A DNA stretch of 35,186 nt from Prevotella sp. (GTDB taxonomy: Bacteria; Bacteroidota; Bacteroidia; Bacteroidales; Bacteroidaceae): contig JAFWSS010000126.1 of NCBI GenBank assembly GCA_017524385.1, forward strand, positions 1 through 35,186, in the 5' to 3' direction. The stretch's first letter is position 1, and every line of letters begins with the position of its first letter. The position numbers and the translations under genes are program-made. Of the stretch, positions 7,031-12,886 are shown piece after piece. Below the pieces are notes generated by a model that was given only the letters and a program-made list of their open reading frames with translations, had not been told where the DNA came from and ran no database searches.

Positions 7031-7582
7031 TTATTTGAATTTGAGGCTTGAAAGCAGTTCGGCCAACTTTGCGATGACAGCAGCATCGTCGGGAGCATTC
7101 ACGCCACTAGGCTTAGGCAGGAACACCCTTGCCGTGCCCTTGTCGCCAAGGTCGGCATAGAGGACGAGGCTTTTGCCATCGGGTTGCCAGCCACCTTGGA
7201 AAGACACGTCGCCCACCTTGATGGGGTCGATAGCCTTCAGTTTGGCGATGTCTGACTGGCGGGTGTCGAAAGTGATGTTGGCATCATGGTTGATTTTGAT
7301 CTCATAGGTAGGTGTCACACCAGCCTTGGTGCGGAAACTGATTTCATGGTTCTTCTGCAAATACTCAGGTTTGCCATTGATTTCAAAATCATCGGGCGTG
7401 GCCATGCTGAAAGCATCGGTGCTCAGCGTGTTGGCATCCTCTGCCTCGGCCTTTTGCTCCGTAGCCTGCTCACCCTCAGGTGTTGCCTCTCCGCTACCGG
7501 TGTTGTCGGTCTTGTTTCCACATGATACCATTGCTACAGCTGCTACAGCTGCGATGGCGAAACTGAAAATAGTCTTTTTCAT
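7031..7582 (-). CDS. Lipoprotein of unknown function
   Basis: The 183-residue product starts with a textbook lipoprotein signal: MKK, a hydrophobic core, and lipobox MVSC with Cys21. A Glu/Ala/Thr linker (about 22-50) precedes a domain of about 130 residues with strands such as EISFRTKAG, YEIKINHDANITF and KSLVLYADLGDKG, and a final helix AKLAELLSSLKFK. The plan (lipobox, acidic linker, roughly 130-residue beta-rich domain with a terminal amphipathic helix) parallels the lipoprotein at 4662-5285. They may be distant relatives, but I cannot align them with confidence. It lies 44 bases downstream of the small gene at 7627-7794 and is probably read from the same promoter. Confidence 0.8.
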   Translation of the reverse strand: MKKTIFSFAIAAVAAVAMVSCGNKTDNTGSGEATPEGEQATEQKAEAEDANTLSTDAFSMATPDDFEINGKPEYLQKNHEISFRTKAGVTPTYEIKINHDANITFDTRQSDIAKLKAIDPIKVGDVSFQGGWQPDGKSLVLYADLGDKGTARVFLPKPSGVNAPDDAAVIAKLAELLSSLKFK

Positions 7583-7626
7583 AACTGTTTGAAATGTTAA
7601 TAAATGAATTGATGATTGTTGTTGAG

Positions 7627-7794
7627 TTATTTCTCGTTTCTTGTTTTTTTCATGTATTCATCAAATTTCCTGTCGATGATTTCCTCGATTTTCGCCTCAA
7701 TCCTTTTACCCATGACACTCTCCATCTTGAGCAGATGCTCTTGATACCACATCGCATATTCCATGGCTGAGTTTTGGTATTCTACATTGGGCAT
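7627..7794 (-). CDS. Small protein of unknown function
   Basis: The frame can start with GTG at 7845, but the ATG at 7794 is preferred. It lies about 20 bases downstream of a TACCTTTG minus-7 box, and the GTG would fall upstream of that promoter. The resulting 55-residue protein (MPNVEYQNSAMEYAMWYQ...) is highly charged and predicted helical, with a repeated K/E pattern (GKRIEAKIEEIIDRKFDEYMKK) compatible with a short coiled coil. It has no signal peptide. No family is recognised. It is the first gene of a two-gene unit with the lipoprotein at 7031-7582. Confidence 0.5.
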   Translation of the reverse strand: MPNVEYQNSAMEYAMWYQEHLLKMESVMGKRIEAKIEEIIDRKFDEYMKKTRNEK

Positions 7795-7815
7795 ATCATT
7801 GATGTTTTGGCGATG

Positions 7816-7823
7816 CAAAGGTA
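7816..7823 (-). promoter_or_regulatory. Minus-7 box TACCTTTG of the 7794/7582 gene pair
   Basis: TACCTTTG on the minus strand fits TAnnTTTG exactly. The position where a TTTG box should lie (about 7843-7847) reads AAGT, so the upstream element is missing. Two direct repeats lie immediately upstream and may take over its role. Confidence 0.55.
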
Positions 7824-7845
7824 GGTATGAAAGCCATTTTCCCAC

Positions 7846-7883
7846 TTATCATTTCGTGAAATAAAATTATCATTTCGTCAAAT
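7846..7883. promoter_or_regulatory. Two 17-bp direct repeats, likely operator
   Basis: TTATCATTTCGTGAAAT (7846-7862) and TTATCATTTCGTCAAAT (7867-7883) differ at one base and start 21 bases apart, two turns of B-DNA. Each contains a near-palindrome ATTTC-GT-GAAAT. Relative to the minus-strand start predicted near 7812 they cover about -34 to -50 and -55 to -71, a typical activator position. The sigma-factor gene diverges on the other side. Confidence 0.55.
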
Positions 7884-7991
7884 CGGAGAAAGTTTCTGTA
7901 TAAAAATGTGAAAAATTGCAGTTGTGATGAATATTTATACGCAAAAATGCAATTGGGCAATCTTACCTTACCCTACTTCAGTTTTTTTCGC

Positions 7992-7999
7992 TAATTTTG
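7992..7999 (+). promoter_or_regulatory. Possible minus-7 box of the sigma/anti-sigma/receptor operon
   Basis: TAATTTTG fits the TAnnTTTG pattern about 90 bases upstream of the sigma-factor start. No good TTTG box is found 19-21 bases upstream, so the promoter may be weak, activated or used by another sigma factor. Confidence 0.35.
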
Positions 8000-8090
8000 C
8001 ATGCTATTCGATATTTTTCAAAAAAATCTGCCTTCTGGGGTGATGATTCTTCATACTCGGCTGTATATAGGATAAAACAGCGAACAAAAG

Positions 8091-8600
8091 ATGCAAGACA
8101 GAGAACGACAGTTTGAACGACTTTTCCATTCGGAATACGGCAGGATGTACAGGGCCGCCCACATCCTGCTGGGCGACGACGACGATGCCAAGGATGCCGT
8201 ACAGGACGTGTTCGCACGGCTCTGGGATGGCAGCGTGACACTACGCGAGGAGTCGCAACGGGCGTTCCTGCTCACCTGCGTCAGAAACCGCTGCCTCAAC
8301 ATCATTGCACAACGGCAAAGACAGCAGGAAACCACGACGCAACTCGCGACGGAACCCGCCGGGGGCGAGACGGAGACATGGCAGGACAAGTCTGACGAAG
8401 AACTGACGACGATGGTGCAACAATACATCGACGAAAGGCTAACAACCCAGACTGGACGCGTCATCCGCATGCGCTTCGACGACGAGAAGTCATACAAGGA
8501 CATCTCACATTCCCTCGGCATCAGCCTCTCAGCCGTCAACAAACACATCGTGCAAGGACTGAGGAAACTGCGTCAACAATTCAACAAACGAGAAGTATGA
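8091..8600 (+). CDS. ECF-family RNA polymerase sigma-70 factor
   Basis: The 169-residue protein has the two domains of an extracytoplasmic-function sigma factor. Sigma region 2 (about 8-70) contains FHSEYGRMYRAAHILLG, then DAKDAVQDVFARLW, the core-binding and minus-10-binding helices. After a variable linker, region 4 (about 110-163) contains VIRMRFDDEKSYKDISHSLG followed by SLSAVNKHIVQGLRKLR, a helix-turn-helix for the upstream promoter box. The length is usual for the Bacteroidetes group that works with FecR-type anti-sigma factors. The stop overlaps the start of the next gene by four bases (ATGA), indicating translational coupling, and the receptor follows. It probably directs transcription of the receptor or of a distant polysaccharide or iron locus. 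Confidence 0.93.
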   Translation: MQDRERQFERLFHSEYGRMYRAAHILLGDDDDAKDAVQDVFARLWDGSVTLREESQRAFLLTCVRNRCLNIIAQRQRQQETTTQLATEPAGGETETWQDKSDEELTTMVQQYIDERLTTQTGRVIRMRFDDEKSYKDISHSLGISLSAVNKHIVQGLRKLRQQFNKREV

Positions 8601-9184
8601 AGAACAAAGACCGAATCAGGATGCTCCTCCACCCGGAGCAATACACAGACGAGCAACTCGACCAAATGCTCGACGAGACAAACGTCCCCGTCCCCGATGT
8701 GGAGGAGGAGTGGCTGCAATTCAAGGCTAAGCACCAGCACCACAGACGCCAAAGCCCGATGATGAGATGGGCCGCCATCATCGTCACCGTGGCTGCTCTC
8801 TCTGGCATCACCTATGCTGCCATCCAGCATTTCAGCAAGACCAACGACGTGAAGGAGGACACACCGACCGTTGCTCCCCAACAAACCCCGGAGGTGCAGG
8901 AAGCGAAACAACAAGAGGCAGAATACAGCGTGGCGCCGATTGTGGAGAGGAATGACTCCATCAGGAAAGACCAGCAGTTCAACAACGTGGAACTGCAACA
9001 GATCATGCAGCAACTCAGCCGTGACTACGGAGTGAAGGTGGTGTTCAAGAACGAAGCCACACGCACACTGCGATTCTACCTGAAATGGGAGGCCAACGAT
9101 TCCATCCAGGACATCCTCAAACGCATCAACCATTTCGAGAAAGTACACCTCACGCTTTCCGAAAAAACCATCACCATCGAATAG
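8597..9184 (+). CDS. Short membrane anti-sigma factor with DUF4974/STN-like C-terminal domain
   Basis: The 195-residue product has a cytoplasmic N-terminus (1-54) that should bind the sigma factor and a single membrane span at about 55-77 (MMRWAAIIVTVAALSGITYA). A periplasmic Gln/Glu/Pro-rich linker leads to a C-terminal domain (about 127-195) beginning FNNVELQQIMQQLSRDYGVKVVF. That segment is characteristic of the DUF4974 domain that ends FecR-type anti-sigma factors and resembles the STN domain of receptors. The central FecR domain is absent, so it is a shortened variant (most FecR proteins exceed 300 residues). The ATGA overlap with the sigma gene and the receptor gene 9 bases downstream support a trans-envelope signalling trio. 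Confidence 0.85.
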   Translation: MKNKDRIRMLLHPEQYTDEQLDQMLDETNVPVPDVEEEWLQFKAKHQHHRRQSPMMRWAAIIVTVAALSGITYAAIQHFSKTNDVKEDTPTVAPQQTPEVQEAKQQEAEYSVAPIVERNDSIRKDQQFNNVELQQIMQQLSRDYGVKVVFKNEATRTLRFYLKWEANDSIQDILKRINHFEKVHLTLSEKTITIE

Positions 9185-9193
9185 GACATCATC

Positions 9194-11752
9194 ATGAGAC
9201 ATCTTTTCATCATCATATTGTGCCTCGTCGCCACGACGGCAGGGGCTCAGCAACTCACACGCGACTTCAGGAACACCTCCCTCTCCGAGGCGCTCATCTG
9301 GATAGACAACGCGCAAAGCAGTTACAAAATCAACTTCATCTTCGACGAACTGGAGGACTTCACCGTCACCACTTTGCTGAGGAACGCCTCGGTCAAGGAT
9401 GCCGTCAGGCAGGTGGTGGGCTTCTATCCCATGCGTGTGACCTCAGAGGACAAGGACATCTATGTGGAATGCATGCAGAAGGCTGACACCAAACTGACGG
9501 GGCATATCGTCGACGAGCACGGAAAGCCGTTGCCCTATGTCACCGTGTCACTCCTCGCTCCCAACGACTCCGCCTTCATCACAGGAGGTGTGAGCAATGA
9601 GAACGGCGACTTCGTCATCCCGTGCCAACCTCGCCAACTCATCGTCAAACTCACCTATGTCGGTTACAAGACCGTGACAAGGAACGCATCGGTGGGGCGG
9701 CTCGGCACCATCGCCATGCATCCCGACACTTATTTGATACAAGGAGTCACGGTAAAGGGGGAGGTCCCTCAATACAAGATGACGCAGGGCGGAATGATCG
9801 TTGAAGTGCAGCATTCCATCCTCCACGACATCGGCAATGCCGACGATGTGCTCTCGATGATGCCCATGGTGCAAGGGCGCGATGGCAAGTTCGAGGTGCT
9901 GGCCAAAGGGGAGCCGGAAATCTACATCAACAACAAGAAGGTGAACAACGTACAGGAACTGAAGCAGTTGAAGTCTATCGACATCAAGAGCGTGGACATC
10001 ATCACCGCCCCCGGGGCACAATACAATGCCGAGGTGGATGCCGTCATCCGCATCAAGACGCTCAAGGCACAAGGCGACGGGCTGAGTGTGATGGCTACCA
10101 TTGATGCCAAGCAGAACAACAAGTTGAGCAACTACGATGACCTGACAGTGAAGTATCGCCAAGGCGGCCTGGAGGCTTTCGCCAATGTGGCACTCGACAA
10201 CGGTAATCACAGCATCGACCAAGACCTCGACCAAGAACTGCATATCAGCAAGGACATGTTCAATGTCAGTGTGGACCTGCCGGTAAGAAGCACCTGGACG
10301 AGTTTTCAGTATATGGCAGGGATGAGTTATGACTTCAACGCCGACCATTCCGTAGGACTGAGTTTCTCGTCGGAGCATTTGCTTTATAATCGTTTCTTTA
10401 CAGATATGAGGCAGAACTATCTGAAAAACGGGGCATTCTATGGCGACGTGCATCTGAAAACGAATATCAACGAAAACGACAAACCCGTCTGGGAACTGAA
10501 TACGTACTATGTAGGAAAAGTGGGGAAATTAGGCATCGACCTGAATGCCACATTGCTGCGACGTGCATCGGAAGATCATATCTTCGGACAAGAGATGAGC
10601 AAGGAATTGGGTGATAGAACCATCACCACCCATAGCAACGAAGACCGAAGGATGGTGGCAGGAAAGCTGGTGTTGACTTATCCCATCTGGAAAGGCGTGC
10701 TCAGCGGCGGTTCGGAGGTGACGAGCACGGAGAGCCATGGCCGCAACCATAACGACGAGGAAATCATACCTACTGCCGACAACGAGATGGACGAAAATAA
10801 TATCGCCGGCTTCGCCCAATACGAGTTGCAACTGGGACAATGGCACCTGAATGCAGGCCTGCGCTATGAGCATGTATCTACGGATTACAGTTCGTTTGGC
10901 ATCTGGCAGCCTGAACCCAGCCGTACCTATAACGACTGGTTCCCCAACCTTTCAGCCGCTTGGCAGAAGGGCAAGTGGAGTGCGCAACTGAGTTATGGCA
11001 AGCGCATCACCCGACCACCTTATAGTATGTTAAGTTCCATCGTGATTTACGACAGCCGCATGCTATACGAAGGAGGCAATCCGCTGCTGCGTCCCTCGGC
11101 TCGTCAGAGCATCGACTTCAACCTCACCTATTCGTGGCTCAACTTCATGGCAGGTTTCACCCGTGAGAACGACTTCTTCACCCATGTCGGCAATGTGTAT
11201 GACGAGGAGAAAGAGATAGGCATATTCCAGCCCGACAACTTCGACCACCAGGACCGTGTCTATGCCACACTCGTCGCATCACCAAAGTTCGGCTTCTGGC
11301 AGCCCTCCGCCACGCTGCACTACTATCAGCAGATGTTTGATGCCGAGAAGTATGGTGCGCCGAAGAAAATGAACAAGCCGGAGTTCAGCTTCGACCTGAA
11401 ATCTTGGTTCGTGTTTGGAGGGGGTTCGCCATCCCCGACCAAGGCTCTGCTGCAAGTCAGTTATTTCGGCAGCAACCATTGGGGATTCATGTATCGTGGC
11501 AGCAATTTCGCGGTGAACGCCCGGCTGCAAAAGAGTTTCCTGCAAGGACGCCTGGCGGCAACGCTTTATGCCAACGACATCTTCCGCACCTCCAGGACGA
11601 AGGTCACCACTTACTATGCCATCGGCCAGACAGCCCAGGATGTCTATAGCTACACGCAGTGTGTAGGGTTGACCCTGAACTACAATTTCAACGCCACCCG
11701 CTCGAAATACAAGGGCACAGGTGCCGGAAACGAAGAGAAGACTCGTCTGTGA
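9194..11752 (+). CDS. TonB-dependent-receptor-like outer-membrane beta-barrel protein with STN domain
   Basis: The 852-residue protein has a signal peptide (1-18), then an STN domain (about 20-95; LTRDFRNTSLSEALIWID), the signalling module that contacts the anti-sigma factor. A carboxypeptidase-regulatory-like domain follows (about 103-185; GHIVDEHGKPLPYVTVS). A plug region (about 190-300) includes ILHDIGNADDVLSMMPMVQG and DIKSVDIITAPGAQYNAE. The remaining 550 residues are amphipathic barrel strands. The C-terminus SKYKGTGAGNEEKTRL is the usual end of the OMP_b-brl_3 family. It probably senses or imports an external ligand across the outer membrane and signals through the two upstream gene products. 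The ligand is unknown; no SusD-like partner or hydrolase is adjacent, so polysaccharide use is not implied. Confidence 0.9.
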   Translation: MRHLFIIILCLVATTAGAQQLTRDFRNTSLSEALIWIDNAQSSYKINFIFDELEDFTVTTLLRNASVKDAVRQVVGFYPMRVTSEDKDIYVECMQKADTKLTGHIVDEHGKPLPYVTVSLLAPNDSAFITGGVSNENGDFVIPCQPRQLIVKLTYVGYKTVTRNASVGRLGTIAMHPDTYLIQGVTVKGEVPQYKMTQGGMIVEVQHSILHDIGNADDVLSMMPMVQGRDGKFEVLAKGEPEIYINNKKVNNVQELKQLKSIDIKSVDIITAPGAQYNAEVDAVIRIKTLKAQGDGLSVMATIDAKQNNKLSNYDDLTVKYRQGGLEAFANVALDNGNHSIDQDLDQELHISKDMFNVSVDLPVRSTWTSFQYMAGMSYDFNADHSVGLSFSSEHLLYNRFFTDMRQNYLKNGAFYGDVHLKTNINENDKPVWELNTYYVGKVGKLGIDLNATLLRRASEDHIFGQEMSKELGDRTITTHSNEDRRMVAGKLVLTYPIWKGVLSGGSEVTSTESHGRNHNDEEIIPTADNEMDENNIAGFAQYELQLGQWHLNAGLRYEHVSTDYSSFGIWQPEPSRTYNDWFPNLSAAWQKGKWSAQLSYGKRITRPPYSMLSSIVIYDSRMLYEGGNPLLRPSARQSIDFNLTYSWLNFMAGFTRENDFFTHVGNVYDEEKEIGIFQPDNFDHQDRVYATLVASPKFGFWQPSATLHYYQQMFDAEKYGAPKKMNKPEFSFDLKSWFVFGGGSPSPTKALLQVSYFGSNHWGFMYRGSNFAVNARLQKSFLQGRLAATLYANDIFRTSRTKVTTYYAIGQTAQDVYSYTQCVGLTLNYNFNATRSKYKGTGAGNEEKTRL

Positions 11753-11764
11753 CGAGTCTTCTTT
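11734..11764 (+). terminator. Hairpin terminator overlapping the receptor stop codon
   Basis: AAGACTCGTC (11738-11747) and GACGAGTCTT (11751-11760) are perfectly complementary around a TGT loop. Pairing can be extended to 11734/11764 with one wobble. The TGA stop (11750-11752) lies in the loop and the 3' arm. The following CTTTATC is only moderately T-rich. Confidence 0.6.
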
Positions 11765-11770
11765 ATCTAA

Positions 11771-11957
11771 GAGGAGTTAAAGAGGAGTTAAAGAGGAGTT
11801 AAAGAGGAGTTAAAGAGGAGTTAAAGGGGAGTTAAAGAGGAGTTAAAGGGGAGTTAAAGAGGAGTTAAAGGGGAGTTAAAGAGGAGTTAAAGGGGAGTTA
11901 AAGGGACATATGTCTGCTTGTTTCGGGGAGTTAAAGGGACATATGTCTGCTAGTTTG
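11771..11957 (+). repeat. 11-bp tandem repeat G(A/G)GGAGTTAAA with a 33-bp higher-order end
   Basis: Twelve perfect 11-bp units occupy 11771-11902. The first five are GAGGAGTTAAA, then GGGGAGTTAAA and GAGGAGTTAAA alternate, giving a 22-bp order. After 11902 a 33-bp pattern takes over: GGGACATATGT, CTGCTTGTTTC, GGGGAGTTAAA, then GGGACATATGT again. The palindrome GACATATGTC recurs at 11905 and 11938, exactly three units apart. Each unit has a TAA, and because 11 is not a multiple of three, stops fall in all three plus frames, so the array is not coding. It lies between convergent genes. Confidence 0.9.
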
Positions 11958-11983
11958 GGGGAGTTTTTCGGGAGTTCCCCTTT

Positions 11984-12787
11984 TTATCTCACTACTTGTG
12001 TGAATTCCGGCTTGGCGCCAGGCTCCTTGCCTGCAATCACATAGATGGTGGATGTGGCCTCCTGCCCGTCGAAGCCGCGGCTTTTGACCTTGAATTGGTA
12101 TTCCGTGCCATCGGGTGTCTCACGCTTGCCCACGGTCGACGGTGTGCCAAGTGGCATCTGGTAACTGGAGCAGGCGGCACTGAAGATGGCTTTCTCCTCT
12201 TCGGTCACAGGTTGCTGTGCCGAGAAGTCGGGTAGGGGAGCGACGGTGCCTTTCTTGAAACCGCTGACCTTGAGAAACCTGTCGATTTCCTTCGCGGCAG
12301 ACTCAACTCTTGCCTGGCGAACACCGTAACCTTCTACAAACTTTGCTTTGGGCAAGGCTTTCTTCAAGGCATCGGTAGAGGTGTTCAGACCACCGCTGCC
12401 GAAGGAGCAGAACGGGACGATGGTCTTCCCCGCGAAGTCGTTGTCTTTCAGAAGTGAGAAAATCGGATTGGCGCAGGTGCCGAACCAGATGGGATAGCCG
12501 AGAAAGATGACGTCATAGTCGGAGATTTTCTTTTTCAGTGGCTTGAGCTCTGGCCATTCGCCGCTCTGCGCCTCTTTCTGGCCGCGCTGAATGGTCTCCT
12601 GGAAATTCCCTGGATAGGGCGTGACGCACTCGATGCCTTCAATGTCGGCATTGAGCTGTTTCTGCAGCTCTTCAGCCACGGTCTTGGTCGTTCCTGATTC
12701 TGAATAGTAAAGCACAAGCGTTTTCTGTGCGTGGCAAGTGCCGAAGGAAGCCATCATTGCGATGGATAATAATAAGGTTTTCATCAT
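11984..12787 (-). CDS. Exported flavodoxin-like protein
   Basis: A Sec signal peptide (1-20, ending CHA-Q) precedes a flavodoxin fold (about 22-175). The FMN phosphate loop is YYSESGTTKTVAEEL, and the flavin-ring loops are GYPIWFGTCANPIF and FCSFGSGGLNTSTDALKK. Flavodoxins carry electrons on FMN and are normally cytoplasmic. Exported forms occur in Bacteroidetes, with unknown redox partners. A C-terminal extension (about 180-267; PVTEEEKAIFSAACSSYQMPLGTPSTVGKR...) contains two Cys-free beta segments after one Cys and is not part of the usual domain. The gene lies 99 bases after the DUF4139 gene and may be co-transcribed through the CTAG-repeat leader. Confidence 0.88.
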   Translation of the reverse strand: MMKTLLLSIAMMASFGTCHAQKTLVLYYSESGTTKTVAEELQKQLNADIEGIECVTPYPGNFQETIQRGQKEAQSGEWPELKPLKKKISDYDVIFLGYPIWFGTCANPIFSLLKDNDFAGKTIVPFCSFGSGGLNTSTDALKKALPKAKFVEGYGVRQARVESAAKEIDRFLKVSGFKKGTVAPLPDFSAQQPVTEEEKAIFSAACSSYQMPLGTPSTVGKRETPDGTEYQFKVKSRGFDGQEATSTIYVIAGKEPGAKPEFTQVVR

Positions 12788-12817
12788 GTTTTGATATTTG
12801 AAAAGTTTTTTATTTTA

Positions 12818-12876
12818 TAGGAAACTATAGGAAGTTCTAGGAAAACTAGGACTTCTAGAAAAACTAGAAATCCTAG
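12818..12876. repeat. 9-bp periodic CTAG array
   Basis: CTAG occurs at 12837, 12846, 12855, 12864 and 12873, exactly nine bases apart; two related TATAG steps precede it at ten-base spacing (TAG at 12818 and 12828). The units read GAAAACTAG, GACTTCTAG, AAAAACTAG and AAATCCTAG. CTAG is generally rare in bacterial DNA, so this density is striking. The array lies in the 5' leader of the flavodoxin gene. Confidence 0.8.
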
Positions 12877-12886
12877 CAACCAGTGG

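Noticed and set aside
11771-11957. CRISPR array
   Set aside because: Units are only 11 bp and abut each other without unique spacers; no cas genes are present.
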